Source of the DNA: Sinosporangium album
Lineage (GTDB): Bacteria; Actinomycetota; Actinomycetes; Streptosporangiales; Streptosporangiaceae
Assembly: GCF_900100605.1 (NCBI RefSeq)
Contig: NZ_FNCN01000024.1
Coordinates: 33,383-97,382, forward strand
Direction: 5' to 3'
Length of the DNA: 64,000 bases
The stretch's first letter is position 1, and each line of letters begins with the position of its first letter. A program made the position numbers and the translations under genes. Under the pieces are notes generated by a model. It saw only the letters and a list, made by a program, of their open reading frames with translations. It had not been told where the DNA came from and made no database searches. Positions 51,219 to 60,811 of this stretch are shown here, in pieces.

Positions 51219-53466
51219 GGGCCATGGCCGGGATCGCGATGCCCGAGTCGTTGATCAGAAAACCGGTCAGCTCGCACGTCAGCGCGCCGAACAACCCCGC
51301 CCGCAGCGCGGGGGCACGCCCGTAGGCCCTGCTCAGCGCCGACGCGCCCCACCGCGACGGGCGGCCCAGCACCAGGAACAGGAAGGCCAGGGCCACCAGC
51401 GACAGCAGCGTGAGCTGCCAGTTGCCGAGCGTCCCCAGCATGGCCGACAGCTTGCGGCCGACGACCGTCAGCGCCTCGCCGTTCATCACCTGCTGGACGA
51501 ACGTGCCGAGATGCGTGCGCTGCTCCGCCGGGCGGAGCCAGTCGGCGAACGCGATCGCCCCGATGAGTACGGCACCGCCGACCCCGACGGCGACCAGCCT
51601 GCCGACCGATACCCGGCGCCCGCTCACCATCAGCATGAAGACCGCGAACCCCAGCACGAACGCCGGAACCCCGCCGAAGTCCGCCCCCCACCCGGGCCAC
51701 CCGTCGGCGAAGATCGCCAACCCGCCGTAGCCGAGTGCGATCACCATACCGAGCACACGGCGGCCCCGATCCATGAGGAACTGGGTGATTCCCGCGAGGA
51801 ACAGGATCGTCCCGGTGGAGAAAACGGCGAAGGCGATGTTGCTGAAGCCGTAGAACCGCCCCCCGGTCACCGGCTCGTATCCCGTGACCGCGTTCACCTG
51901 GAGCGTCGACCCCGTCATGACGTCGAGCAGCAGCGCCACCGACGTCACGCCCGCCACGACCGCCATCGGGCCGAGCACGTGCCTCCGCCACGGCCCCGCG
52001 AACGCGAGCCCCATGATCGCCGCGGAGAGCCCGTTGATGGTGGCGATCAACGCGACCATAGGCGCCCCCGTGCTCCACCACGGGACGAACTGAGCCAGGA
52101 ACGTCGACACCGCGACGGCCGCGCTGCCCACGGCGACTATCTGCGTCGCCACCAGCGTGCCGGGCCTTCTCCACAGTCTGAACGCCAGCGCGGCGGCGCC
52201 GTAGAACAGCAGCTGCACGCCCACGAACACGCCGAAGAACGGCCCGCGCACGTCGCGCAGCACCTGGCTTGCGAGGTCCTCCTCGGCGAGGGCACGCGCG
52301 GGGCCCGCGACGGCGGCGTCGCCGGTCTGCCAGACCCGCCCCACCGTGCCGGCCGGGGCCGGGAGTCCGAGCGCGTTGAGGGCCGTGACGGTGAGGTCGG
52401 TGTTGGTGACCAGCCCCTGCTGCCGGGTGGAGGAGGCGGTGAGGAAGCCCTTGTACGGTGGCCCGGACGGCGAGACGCCGTCCGCGATGGCCACGTGCAG
52501 GCGGGCCGTGGCCGAGGCGTCCGACAGGCCGGCCACAAGCACAGTGGTGTCCCGGGGGAGCCGGTCGAGCAGCAGGCCCACCTCGCGGTCGGCCGCCGCC
52601 GCGGCGGCCCGCCTGGCCTCCGCGGGGACGGCGGCGGAGTTGTCGCCGGAGTTCACCACCTGGGAGAACCAGGTCTGGGTGAGGGCGTCGGCCTCCATCG
52701 CGATCAGGCGGTAGGCGGACAGGTCGCCGAGGTCGCGTCCGCTGTCGGCCACCGTCGCGGAGTATCTCCCGACATTTCCGGACCTGTCTGCGGCGCCGAT
52801 GGCCGCTCCCGGCCCGATCGCCGCCACCTTCCCGCCGCTGTCCACCACGGCCTGCCCCAGCAGACCCGGGACCGCGCGGTAGGAGGTGTCCGCGTTGAAC
52901 CCCACGAAGTCCTGCCAGGCGAGAACCGTCGCCCCGCCGTCGCCCGCCGGCTTCGGTGGCACCGGCAGGATGCACCCCACGGGCGTCTCCGGCGCCCCCG
53001 CCCGCTGCCCCGCCGACACCGTCAGCCACCCGGCCAGCGGGCAGGTGATCGAGCGGTTGGGCGCCGGTATCGCCCGCGTCGACAGCGACGCCGACCCGCC
53101 GCGTTCCGCCAGCGCCGCCAGGCGCGGGGTGTTGGCGGGGTCGATGTCCTTCCAGGTCAGGCCGGGCACGCCGATCAGGGCCACCCGGGCCGCCGGAGGC
53201 GGCTGCTGCGCTGCGGCGGCTTTCGCCATGCCGGAGAACGGGCCGGAGAACGGGCCGGAGAACGGGCCGGAGAGGGGCAGGAAAAGCATGGCCAAGGTGG
53301 TCAGGGCGGTCAGGAGCACGGAGGCGAGCATGGAGGCGATCACGGAGGCGGATATGGACGCGGATATGGAGGCGGGCACGGAAGTGGGCACGGAAGTGGG
53401 CACGGAAGTGGGCACGGCGGCCGGCCGACGTGCCCACGTCGGCATATGGTCGTGCGTCGCGCTCAT
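51100..53466 (-). CDS. Large membrane protein with extracytoplasmic phosphatase-like N-domain
   Basis: 788 residues. An N-terminal signal anchor includes low-complexity VPTSVPTSVPTSVP and SGPFSGPFSGPFSG runs from 12-bp repeats. An extracytoplasmic domain (about 90-420) has alkaline-phosphatase-superfamily-like features: VALIGVPGLTWKDIDPANTPRLAALAERG, CPLAGWLTVSAG and TVLVAGLSDASATARLHVAI. The rest has about ten TM helices (LLFYGAAALAFRL ... LTVAVPLTLAACV). The layout recurs in actinomycetes as an uncharacterised membrane protein; metal ligands are not complete by eye. Flanked on both sides by mannosyltransferase-like genes, so envelope glycan or lipid modification is plausible (inference). 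Confidence 0.72.
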   Translation of the reverse strand: MSATHDHMPTWARRPAAVPTSVPTSVPTSVPASISASISASVIASMLASVLLTALTTLAMLFLPLSGPFSGPFSGPFSGMAKAAAAQQPPPAARVALIGVPGLTWKDIDPANTPRLAALAERGGSASLSTRAIPAPNRSITCPLAGWLTVSAGQRAGAPETPVGCILPVPPKPAGDGGATVLAWQDFVGFNADTSYRAVPGLLGQAVVDSGGKVAAIGPGAAIGAADRSGNVGRYSATVADSGRDLGDLSAYRLIAMEADALTQTWFSQVVNSGDNSAAVPAEARRAAAAAADREVGLLLDRLPRDTTVLVAGLSDASATARLHVAIADGVSPSGPPYKGFLTASSTRQQGLVTNTDLTVTALNALGLPAPAGTVGRVWQTGDAAVAGPARALAEEDLASQVLRDVRGPFFGVFVGVQLLFYGAAALAFRLWRRPGTLVATQIVAVGSAAVAVSTFLAQFVPWWSTGAPMVALIATINGLSAAIMGLAFAGPWRRHVLGPMAVVAGVTSVALLLDVMTGSTLQVNAVTGYEPVTGGRFYGFSNIAFAVFSTGTILFLAGITQFLMDRGRRVLGMVIALGYGGLAIFADGWPGWGADFGGVPAFVLGFAVFMLMVSGRRVSVGRLVAVGVGGAVLIGAIAFADWLRPAEQRTHLGTFVQQVMNGEALTVVGRKLSAMLGTLGNWQLTLLSLVALAFLFLVLGRPSRWGASALSRAYGRAPALRAGLFGALTCELTGFLINDSGIAIPAMALTVAVPLTLAACVRALQLEPPTPAEQPSRPVEVQEPPLS
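53227..53418 (-). repeat. Two 12-bp repeat clusters in the signal-anchor region
   Basis: GAGAACGGGCCG-type units at about 53227-53278 and GGGCACGGAAGT-type units at about 53370-53418 (plus-strand reading) encode the SGPF and VPTS repeats flanking the first membrane helix. Confidence 0.85.
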
Positions 53467-53537
53467 CCGGTCCCCCTCATGTCCTCATCTCGATCGGCTT
53501 CCCCGTCTGCCACCGCCCCACGGTAACGTGCCACGTC

Positions 53538-54824
53538 GTGACGACCGCGAAGACGACCGCGCCCCCGGCCGGGACCACCAGGCCCCGCGTGCCCCTGTGG
53601 ATGTGGCCGATCGCGCTGCTGCTCGTCGGCCTGGCGGTGGAGCCGCTGGTGGCCCACTGGTTGACCAATCCCGACGACCAGCGCCTGGTCGATCTCGATG
53701 TGTACCGTACCGGCGGCCAGGCGGTGCTCGAAGGCCGCGCGGTCTACGACTTCGTGACGCCGGCGCCCCAACTGCTGCCGTTCACCTATCCGCCGATCTC
53801 GGCGCTGCTGGCCACGCCGCTCGCCGCGATGTCGTGGCCGGTAGCCCAGTGGGTGTGGACGGTCGGGGTGTTCGCCGCGCTCGCCGTGGCGGTGGCCTAC
53901 GCGTTCCGGCCGATGCTGGAGCGCGCCGGGCGGGCCCGTGCCGTACTGCTCCCGCTGCTCTTCGCGTTGCTCACGGTGATGTGCACCTATCTGATGCCGA
54001 TCCGGGATCAGGTGAGGTTCGGCCAGGTCGACATCCTGCTCGTCGCGCTCTGCCTCGCCGATTGCGTGGCGCGTCGCCCGCTGTGGCCGCGGGGGTTCCT
54101 CATCGGGCTGGCCACCGCGGTGAAACTCACGCCCGGCGTGTTCCTGATCTATCTGCTCATCGCCGGTTTCAGCGGAACCGGCGACCCCGAGCGGACTTCG
54201 CGCACGCGTCAGGCGCTGTACACCGCGGTCATCACCGCCACCCTGCTCACCGTGCTCCCGTTCGCGGTGATTCCTCATGACTCGTGGGACTTCTGGTTCT
54301 CCGCCCTGCTCGATCCTGGTCGCGTGGGCGCCAACAACGCCACCACCAACCAGTCCATGCGCGGCATGCTGCTCCGGCTCTACCTTCCCGACACGCTCAC
54401 CTCCCTGATCTGGCTCGCCCTGCTGGCCGTCATCGGGTGGTACGGCTTCCGCTACGCCCGCCGCGCCTTCCTGGACGGCGACACGCTGACCGCCGTGGCG
54501 TTGGTCGGGCTCATGGCCGTACTGCTGTCGCCCGTGGCCTGGATCCACCACCTCGCGTGGGTCGTGGTGGTGCTCGGGGCGATCGTCGGGAACGGGACGG
54601 ACCCGGTGCGGGTGCGGGTCGCTGTGGGGGTCTGGCTGTATTACGTGGTGCCCATCCCGTGGTGGGGGGTCAGCCTGAGGGCTGCGGAGATACCGGTGAT
54701 TAGTCCGGTTCTGGGGAAAATTGTTCAGAACGCCTATGGCTTGGGGGCTATGGTCCTGGTCTTCCTGCTGGGCGTCTGGCTTCGGACACGCGGGAAATCT
54801 CCTCACGAGATCGTGACCAACTGA
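53538..54824 (+). CDS. DUF2029 / GT87-type mannosyltransferase-like membrane protein
   Basis: 428 residues, about 11 membrane helices: DLDVYRTGGQAVLEGRAVYDFVTP with the acidic first loop, LPFTYPPISALLATPLA, VRFGQVDILLVALCLADCVA, GLATAVKLTPGVFLIYLLI, NNATTNQSMRGML and LSPVAWIHHLAWVVVVLGAIVG. This is the GT87/PimE-like alpha-1,2-mannosyltransferase pattern acting on lipid-linked mannan. Start at GTG 53538. Divergent from the phosphatase-like gene, 71 bp apart. Confidence 0.85.
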   Translation: MTTAKTTAPPAGTTRPRVPLWMWPIALLLVGLAVEPLVAHWLTNPDDQRLVDLDVYRTGGQAVLEGRAVYDFVTPAPQLLPFTYPPISALLATPLAAMSWPVAQWVWTVGVFAALAVAVAYAFRPMLERAGRARAVLLPLLFALLTVMCTYLMPIRDQVRFGQVDILLVALCLADCVARRPLWPRGFLIGLATAVKLTPGVFLIYLLIAGFSGTGDPERTSRTRQALYTAVITATLLTVLPFAVIPHDSWDFWFSALLDPGRVGANNATTNQSMRGMLLRLYLPDTLTSLIWLALLAVIGWYGFRYARRAFLDGDTLTAVALVGLMAVLLSPVAWIHHLAWVVVVLGAIVGNGTDPVRVRVAVGVWLYYVVPIPWWGVSLRAAEIPVISPVLGKIVQNAYGLGAMVLVFLLGVWLRTRGKSPHEIVTN

Positions 54825-54838
54825 TTACCCTGTGTGGT

Positions 54839-55255
54839 GTGCTCGTTACTGTTTGGGTGATCGTGGGCATTGTCGCCGGCGTGACAGGCGTCGCGATCGG
54901 ATACTCGGCGCTGCGCCAGGCGCGCGTCGCCGTCGAGGACTGCCAGCGCCTGCACGCCCGTCAGGCGGCCGAAGGGGCGGGCGATCTGAAGGCCGTCCGC
55001 GATGTCGCGGTCTGCCGCTACGACGCCCTGGAGGAGATGACCGGGCGCCTGTCGTTCTCCGTCGCCCTGCTCAACGGGTTCGGCGACGGCATCGTGCTCA
55101 CCTCCATCAACGGGCGGTCGGAGACCCGCACCTACGTCCGCTCTCTGGTCGGAGGCAAGAGCACGCAGGAACTTTCCCCCGAAGAGGAACAAGTCGTGCG
55201 GGCCGCCCGACTGGGCCTCGGCCCCGAGATAGAGCCCCGACGATCGCAGCGGTGA
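54839..55255 (+). CDS. DUF4446-family protein
   Basis: 138 residues: an N-terminal TM helix (VTVWVIVGIVAGVTGVAIGYSALRQ) and a conserved domain with RYDALEEMTGRLSFSVALLNGFGDGIVLTSINGRSETRTYVRSL and ELSPEEEQVVRAAR. This is the DUF4446 signature and it is commonly encoded just upstream of pheA in actinomycetes. Function unknown. GTG start at 54839 is the outermost candidate. Confidence 0.85.
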   Translation: MLVTVWVIVGIVAGVTGVAIGYSALRQARVAVEDCQRLHARQAAEGAGDLKAVRDVAVCRYDALEEMTGRLSFSVALLNGFGDGIVLTSINGRSETRTYVRSLVGGKSTQELSPEEEQVVRAARLGLGPEIEPRRSQR

Positions 55256-55302
55256 TCTCTAGTACCGCACACAGCGGGCGACGCGCAAGCTAGCCTGTAA
55301 AG

Positions 55303-56223
55303 ATGAGGAAACTCGCCTACCTGGGACCCGAGGGCACCTTCAGCGAGGAAGCCCTGCGCATATTGGCTCCCGACGCCGAACGCCTGCCGTGTTCCAACGT
55401 CGCCGCGGCACTTGACGCCGCGCGGCGCGGCGAGGCCGAAGGAGCGGTCGTTCCGCTGGAGAACTCACTCGAAGGCGGCATCACCTCCACCCTCGACGAG
55501 CTGGCCTGGGGCCAGCCACTGATCATCGTCGCCGAGCTGCTGCTCCCGGTCAAGTTCTCCTTGCTCGCCCGTCCCGGCACCGAGCTCGGCCAGATCAAGC
55601 GGGTCATCACCCACCAGGCCGCCCACACCCAGTGCCGCGCGTTCCTCGCCCGCGAGCTGCCCGACGTCCACGTCATCGCGGCGGCCTCCACCGCCGCCGC
55701 CGCGCAGGAGGTGTCGCTGCCCGGCTCGCCGTACGACGCGGCCATCGGCGCCGCCATCGCCGGAGAGCACTACGGCCTCATCGAGGTCGCCTCCGACATC
55801 GGAGACCGCTCCGACACGGTGACCAGATTCGTCCAGGTCACCCGGCCCGGCCCGCTGCCCAAGCCCACCGGCGCCGACCGCACGTCCCTCGTCGCCTACC
55901 TCGCCGAGGACCACTCCGGGGCGCTCCTCGACATGCTCAGCCAGTTCGCGACCCGGGGCATCAACCTCACCCGCATCGAGTCCAGGCCCACCGGCGACGG
56001 CATCGGGCAGTACTTCTTCCACTTCGACTGCGAGGGCCACGTCTTCGAGTCGCGCGTCGGAGAGGCCCTGTCCGGGCTCCACCGCGTCTGCGCCGACGTC
56101 CGCTTCCTCGGTAGCTACGCGCGCGCCGACGGGCTGTCCCCGCAGATCCGCAGGGGCACCGCCGACCACGAGTTCGCCGAGGCCGCCGAATGGCTCGACC
56201 GCATCCGCGGGGACGGCGCGTAA
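55303..56223 (+). CDS. pheA: Prephenate dehydratase
   Basis: 306 residues, monofunctional prephenate dehydratase: KLAYLGPEGTFSEEAL, VVPLENSLEGGITSTLDEL, and the catalytic T174-R175-F176 motif in SDTVTRFVQV. The ACT regulatory domain (about 200-280) has the ESRP phenylalanine-binding motif (E226-P229) and GQYFFHFDCEGH. Converts prephenate to phenylpyruvate and is feedback-inhibited by Phe (family knowledge). No chorismate mutase domain. Confidence 0.95.
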   Translation: MRKLAYLGPEGTFSEEALRILAPDAERLPCSNVAAALDAARRGEAEGAVVPLENSLEGGITSTLDELAWGQPLIIVAELLLPVKFSLLARPGTELGQIKRVITHQAAHTQCRAFLARELPDVHVIAAASTAAAAQEVSLPGSPYDAAIGAAIAGEHYGLIEVASDIGDRSDTVTRFVQVTRPGPLPKPTGADRTSLVAYLAEDHSGALLDMLSQFATRGINLTRIESRPTGDGIGQYFFHFDCEGHVFESRVGEALSGLHRVCADVRFLGSYARADGLSPQIRRGTADHEFAEAAEWLDRIRGDGA

Positions 56224-56369
56224 GACGCGCGGCATCGGCGGTGCGCGGGGCTGGTGTGCCGGGTGCCGCGTAGGCGGCTGTACCGGGCGCTGTACTGGCC
56301 GCTGTGCGAGGGCTCACTCGGGGCTATTGAGGGCGCGAAGCAAGGAGCTTCGTCGGTAGCCTTTGTGGT

Positions 56370-57635
56370 GTGATTGACCTGCGTACCCTTCGTGAGCACC
56401 CCGACCGCCTGCGCGAGTCGCAGCGCGCCCGGGGAGAGGACGACTCGATCGTCGACACGCTGCTCGCCCTCGACGAGCGCCGCCGCGGCGCGCTCAACGG
56501 CTTTGAGAAGCTCCGCGCCGAGCAGAAGATCGTCGGCAAGTCCGTCTCTCGTGCCTCCGGGGACGAGAAGGTGGCGCTGCTCGACCAGGCCAAGGAGCTC
56601 GCCGCCCGGGTCAAGAGCGCCGAAGGCGAGTCCGAGCGGCTCGGCCGCGAGCTCGACGAGCGGCTCGGCGCGGTGCCCAACCTCGTGGAAGAGGGCGCCC
56701 CATACGGCGGCGAGGACGACTATGTGGTGCTTGAGGAGATAGGCGAGAAGCCGATCTTCGACTTCGAGCCCAAAGACCACCTGGCCCTCGGCGAGGCCCT
56801 CGGAGCGATCGACACCGAGCGCGGGGCCAAGGTCTCGGGCGCGCGCTTCTTCTATCTGACCGGGGCCGGGGCGAGGCTCCAGCTCGGGCTGCTCAACCTG
56901 GCCATGAACACCGCCATCGACAACGGCTTCACCCCGATGATCACCCCGGTGCTGGTCAAGCCCGAGGCGATGGCCGGCACCGGGTTCCTTGGCGCCCACG
57001 CCGGCGAGATCTACCGGCTGGAGGCCGACGACCTCTACCTGGTGGGCACCTCCGAGGTGCCGCTCGCGGCCTACCACGCCGACGAGATCCTGGACAGGGG
57101 GGCTCTGCCGTACCGCTATGCCGGATGGTCGTCCTGCTTTCGCAGGGAGGCGGGCTCCTACGGCAAGGACACGCGGGGCATCATCCGCGTCCACCAGTTC
57201 GACAAGGTCGAGATGTTCTCCTACTGCCGTCCCGAGGACGCCCATGAGGAGCACCTGCGCCTGCTCGCCTGGGAGAAGGAGATGCTGTCCAAGGTCGAGC
57301 TGCCGTACCGCGTGATCGACATCGCGGGGGGCGACCTCGGCGCGTCGGCCGCGCGCAAGTACGACTGCGAGGCGTGGATCCCCACCCAGGGGCGTTACCG
57401 CGAGGTGACGTCCACCTCCAACTGCACCGACTTCCAGGCGCGCCGCCTCAAGGTGCGCTACCGCGATGAGGACGGCAAGCCCCAGTTCGTGGCCACCCTC
57501 AACGGCACGCTCGCCACGACGCGGTGGATCGTCGCGATCCTGGAGAACCACCAGCAGGCCGACGGCTCCGTCGTCGTCCCGAAGGCCCTGCGGCCCTACG
57601 TGGGGCTCGACGTCCTTGAGCCTGTGAAGAAGTAG
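56370..57635 (+). CDS. serS: Seryl-tRNA synthetase
   Basis: 421 residues. The N-terminal long coiled-coil arm (about 25-105; [15 protein letters not shown]...) binds the tRNA-Ser variable arm. The class II core has motif 2 in [30 protein letters not shown] and motif 3 in [18 protein letters not shown], ending [23 protein letters not shown] start at 56370. Downstream of pheA by 146 bp, the usual actinobacterial order. Confidence 0.96.
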   Translation: MIDLRTLREHPDRLRESQRARGEDDSIVDTLLALDERRRGALNGFEKLRAEQKIVGKSVSRASGDEKVALLDQAKELAARVKSAEGESERLGRELDERLGAVPNLVEEGAPYGGEDDYVVLEEIGEKPIFDFEPKDHLALGEALGAIDTERGAKVSGARFFYLTGAGARLQLGLLNLAMNTAIDNGFTPMITPVLVKPEAMAGTGFLGAHAGEIYRLEADDLYLVGTSEVPLAAYHADEILDRGALPYRYAGWSSCFRREAGSYGKDTRGIIRVHQFDKVEMFSYCRPEDAHEEHLRLLAWEKEMLSKVELPYRVIDIAGGDLGASAARKYDCEAWIPTQGRYREVTSTSNCTDFQARRLKVRYRDEDGKPQFVATLNGTLATTRWIVAILENHQQADGSVVVPKALRPYVGLDVLEPVKK

Positions 57636-57802
57636 CCGGTGGCCGCCTCGTCCGTTCCTGGGCCGTCCTGGGGGCGGGCAGGCGGCTCCAGCCGTACGGC
57701 CATGGGCCCGCTCGTGCCGTGAGCGGCCGCTTGTGCCGCGTGCGGCCCGCAGTCGGCCTGTGCCGCGTGCGGCCCGCTCGTGCCGGCTGCGGCTCGGCAA
57801 CG

Positions 57803-57839
57803 CAAAGACGGGGCCCGCGGAACGCGGACCCCGTCTTTG
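57803..57839. terminator. Hairpin between serS and cspA
   Basis: CAAAGACGGGGCCCGCG / CGCGGACCCCGTCTTTG with a GAA loop and one internal mismatch; the CTTTG end gives a U-rich tail in the minus direction. It sits 12 bp past the cspA stop. Confidence 0.8.
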
Positions 57840-57850
57840 GGTAGGCAATG

Positions 57851-58054
57851 TCAGATGGCGCGGACCTGCGAGGCCTGCGGACCCTTCTGGCCCTGCGTAA
57901 TCTCGAACTCGACGCGCTGTCCGTCCTCGAGACTCCGGTAGCCACTGCCCTGGATCTCGGAGAAGTGCACGAACACGTCTGGTGCACCGCCGTCCGGGGC
58001 GATGAAGCCGAAGCCCTTTTCAGCGTTGAACCACTTGACGGTTCCCTGAGCCAT
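57851..58054 (-). CDS. cspA: Cold-shock protein, CspA family
   Basis: 67 residues, one cold-shock domain: [15 protein letters not shown] with RNP1 K13-G-F-G-F-I18, RNP2 V27-F-V-H-F31, then [15 protein letters not shown]. Binds single-stranded nucleic acid and acts as RNA chaperone. GAGGGAGAG lies upstream of the ATG, with a leader of up to ~200 nt typical of csp mRNAs. Confidence 0.96.
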   Translation of the reverse strand: MAQGTVKWFNAEKGFGFIAPDGGAPDVFVHFSEIQGSGYRSLEDGQRVEFEITQGQKGPQASQVRAI

Positions 58055-58280
58055 TCAAGCTCTCCCTCAGGATAAATCCATGGGACCCACACCTTGTGAA
58101 TCCCGGTGTGTCGTACAGCGGGCCCCCGGTGGCTCAGACAGTCAAGCTGGTTTTCACTACGGGATCAGCTAATACAACGCCATCACATCTAACACCATCG
58201 GGCGCGTGGGTGTTCCCCTGACGAGGAAGATTTCTGGAGAGCGCGCGCACAGTGCAGACTAGAAGCAGACTAGAACTGTT

Positions 58281-59114
58281 ATGTCCCAGCCACGTCTTGT
58301 AGCCACCGACCTGGATGGCACCGCTCTGCGCTCCGACGGCACTGTGTCCGAGCGCACTGCTGCCGCGTTTGCCCTGGTAGAAGCCGCTGGGTCCGCGCTT
58401 GTCTTCGTCACGGGAAGACCCCCGAGATGGATGAGCGAAGTGGCCGCGGCGGTGCATCACCGGGGGCTCGCGATCTGCGCGAACGGTGCCCTCATCTATG
58501 ATCTACACACCGAACGGATCGTTGAGTCTCATCTCATCGAGACAGTGATACTCGAAGAGGTCGTGGCGCGCCTGAGAAGGAGCGTTCCAGAGCTCGCGTT
58601 CTCTGTTGAGTACGAAGGCGGTTTCGCGCACGAGTCAAGCTTCAGGCTGGGGCGTTGGGACGCCTCCGGGCTCGACGGTGTCCATGTGGAGGCGGCGGGG
58701 CTGCTGTCCCGTCCCTGCGCCAAACTCTTAGCGCTTCATCCGGAGATGGACCCAGACCTACTCCACGGCACGATCTGCGAACTTGTGGGAGATCTGGTCA
58801 CTCCGACCCATTCGAGCGGCCGAGCGCTGATTGAGATGAGTGCTCTGGGTGTGACGAAAGCGTCTGCCCTTGCGGGGTTCGCCAGCCGCAATCGCATCAA
58901 GTCCCACGAAGTCGTGGCTTTCGGTGACATGCCGAATGATTTGCCGATGCTTGAGTGGGCGGGCGTCTCGTACGCCGTGGCCAACGCCCACCCCGACGTG
59001 TTGGCCGCGGTCCACCACGTGACCGCGGCCAACAACGACGACGGCGTCGCCCAAGTGCTCGAAGAGCTCTACAGCGGCGAGAGGGGCGCTCCAGGGCTCT
59101 CAAGCGGGCTGTAG
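58281..59114 (+). CDS. HAD-superfamily hydrolase, Cof subfamily
   Basis: 277 residues: motif I ATDLDGTALRSDG, motif II VFVTGRPPRWM, motif III lysine in GVTKASAL, motif IV VVAFGDMPNDLPML, and a C2B cap between II and III. Phosphatase acting on a sugar phosphate or similar small metabolite; substrate not deducible. Divergent from cspA. Confidence 0.9.
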   Translation: MSQPRLVATDLDGTALRSDGTVSERTAAAFALVEAAGSALVFVTGRPPRWMSEVAAAVHHRGLAICANGALIYDLHTERIVESHLIETVILEEVVARLRRSVPELAFSVEYEGGFAHESSFRLGRWDASGLDGVHVEAAGLLSRPCAKLLALHPEMDPDLLHGTICELVGDLVTPTHSSGRALIEMSALGVTKASALAGFASRNRIKSHEVVAFGDMPNDLPMLEWAGVSYAVANAHPDVLAAVHHVTAANNDDGVAQVLEELYSGERGAPGLSSGL

Positions 59115-59140
59115 GGCCTTCCTGCACCTTCAGGGCTTCT

Positions 59141-59190
59141 GCGGGCGCCTACGGGGGCTACAGGTGCGGGCGCCTACGGGGGCTACAGGT
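59141..59190. repeat. 25-bp direct duplication at the bpa stop
   Basis: GCGGGCGCCTACGGGGGCTA plus CAGGT occurs twice in tandem. The bpa stop codon and penultimate codons are inside the second copy, so the duplication leaves the C-terminus intact. Confidence 0.9.
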
Positions 59191-59692
59191 AGGGGCCCGA
59201 GCTGCGGGGCTGCTCGTCGTGGCCCGCCATGCCCCCGGGCAGGGCGCGCCGCATCTGCTCAAGCTGGGCGCGAGCGGCCATCTGCTGGGCGAAGAGCGTG
59301 GTCTGAATGCCGTGGAACAGCCCCTCCAGCCACCCGACGAGCTGGGCGTGCGCGACACGCAGCTCAGCCTCGCTCGGAGGAGCGTCGTCGCCGTTGGTGA
59401 AGGGCAGGGAGAGCCGCTCCAACTCGTCGACGAGCTCAGGCGCCAGACCGTCCTCCAACTCCTTGATCGAGCTCTCGTGGATCTCTCTCAAGCGCTTGCG
59501 GCTGGCCTCGTCCAGAGGCGCGGCACGGACCTCTTCAAGCAACTGCCGGATCATGCTGCCGATGCGCATCACCTTCGCCGGCTGCTCCACCAGGTCGGTG
59601 ATGGCGCGCTCGTCCTGCTCGTGGTTGTCGTCGGCCGTCAGACCCTCGGGGCCCACGACCACGACGTGCGGGGTGCTCTGGTCAGGGTTCAT
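59183..59692 (-). CDS. bpa: Bacterial proteasome activator Bpa (DUF2587)
   Basis: 169 residues, mostly helical: RAITDLVEQPAKVMRIGSMIRQLLEEVRAAPLDEASRKRLREIHESSIKEL, then LPFTNGDDAPPSEAELRVAHAQLVGWLEGLFHGIQTTLFAQQMAARAQLEQMR. It ends GPYL, the HbYX-like tail that docks into the 20S proteasome alpha ring (GQYL in mycobacteria). ATP-independent gate opener. Implies that the genome encodes a 20S proteasome, outside this window. Confidence 0.95.
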   Translation of the reverse strand: MNPDQSTPHVVVVGPEGLTADDNHEQDERAITDLVEQPAKVMRIGSMIRQLLEEVRAAPLDEASRKRLREIHESSIKELEDGLAPELVDELERLSLPFTNGDDAPPSEAELRVAHAQLVGWLEGLFHGIQTTLFAQQMAARAQLEQMRRALPGGMAGHDEQPRSSGPYL

Positions 59693-59738
59693 TTGGTCGT
59701 CACCGCTTCATGTCCTCGGTCATCAGGTTCAACCTAGC

Positions 59739-60695
59739 TCACCGAACGAGAAGGATTTTGCCGATGTGTTGGCCGTTCTCAAGCAACCTGTGCGCCTCGG
59801 CGGCCTCCGCGAGCGGCACCGTCGCCTCCACGACCGGGCGTACGGCACCGGCCTCGATCAGCGGCCACACGTTGTCCTTGACGCCCCTCACGATCACCCC
59901 CTTCTCGTCGACCGGCCGCGCACGCAGCGTGGTGCCGTGGACGGAGGCGCGCTTGGCCAGCAGCGCTCCGAGGTTGAGCTGCCCTCGCGTGCCGCCCTGC
60001 AGGCCGATCACGACCAGCCGCCCTCCGGAGTTGAGGGCCGCGACGTTGCGCTCCAGATATGGCCCGCCGATTATGTCGAGAATCACATCGGCCGTGACCT
60101 TCTCCGCGAAGTCCTCGGTGCGGTAGTTCACGACTTCATCGGCGCCGAGTTCCAGGCACCGGGCGAGTTTCTCGGGGGAGCCGGCCGTTGCGACGACGCG
60201 GGAGCCGTACGCCTTGGCGAGTTGGATCGCCATGGTGCCGATGCCGCTCGCGCCTCCGTGCACCAGCAGGGTCTCGCCTTTGCGCAACCTCGCCGTCATG
60301 AACACGTTGGACCAGACGGTGCATGCGACTTCGGGCAAACCCGCAGATTCAATCTCCGACACGCCATTCGGCACCGGGAGAACCTGCTGCCACGGCACCG
60401 CGACCCGCTCGGCGTATCCGCCTCCGGCCAGCAATGCGCAAACCCGGTCACCGGGCTCGAATCCCAGCACGTCGGGTCCCGCCTCGGCGACGACTCCCGA
60501 GACTTCCAGCCCCGGGTACGGCGAAGTGCCGGGAGGAGGATCGTAAAATCCCTTACGCTGAAGCAGGTCGGCCCGGTTAACAGCAGAGGCGGTGACCTCG
60601 ATCAGGACTTCTCCCCGCGCAGGCCGCGGATCCGGCACTTCTCGCCACGACAAGACCTCAGGTCCGCCGGGCTCGGTGATGACGATGGCACGCAT
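59739..60695 (-). CDS. Zinc-independent NADPH:quinone oxidoreductase (MDR family)
   Basis: 318 residues: MRAIVITEPGGPEVLSWREVPDP, NRADLLQRKGFY, PYPGLEVSGVV, the Rossmann motif LLVHGGASGIGTMAIQLAKAYGSRVVATAGS, VVNYRTEDF, and the tail GKILLVR. It lacks structural zinc cysteines, so it is the QorA/PIG3-type quinone reductase. ATG 60695 is used rather than the GTG three codons upstream. Confidence 0.9.
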   Translation of the reverse strand: MRAIVITEPGGPEVLSWREVPDPRPARGEVLIEVTASAVNRADLLQRKGFYDPPPGTSPYPGLEVSGVVAEAGPDVLGFEPGDRVCALLAGGGYAERVAVPWQQVLPVPNGVSEIESAGLPEVACTVWSNVFMTARLRKGETLLVHGGASGIGTMAIQLAKAYGSRVVATAGSPEKLARCLELGADEVVNYRTEDFAEKVTADVILDIIGGPYLERNVAALNSGGRLVVIGLQGGTRGQLNLGALLAKRASVHGTTLRARPVDEKGVIVRGVKDNVWPLIEAGAVRPVVEATVPLAEAAEAHRLLENGQHIGKILLVR

Positions 60696-60811
60696 GTGAT
60701 CCAACGTAGTCGTCCTGCGAAGTTGCCGGTTGACTGCAATGGTTGGAACACGGGGCGTTAATCTGCATTGTGTTTGCTACCCCTTTATGTCCACCCCGAG
60801 GGGGAACACGG

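Noticed and set aside
51511..53526. 671-codon plus-strand frame opposite the phosphatase-like gene
   Set aside because: Arg/Gly/His/Asp-rich shadow composition, no RBS and no motif.
59307..60761. 484-codon plus-strand frame opposite bpa and the quinone reductase
   Set aside because: Crosses two well-supported minus-strand genes and has no recognisable domain.
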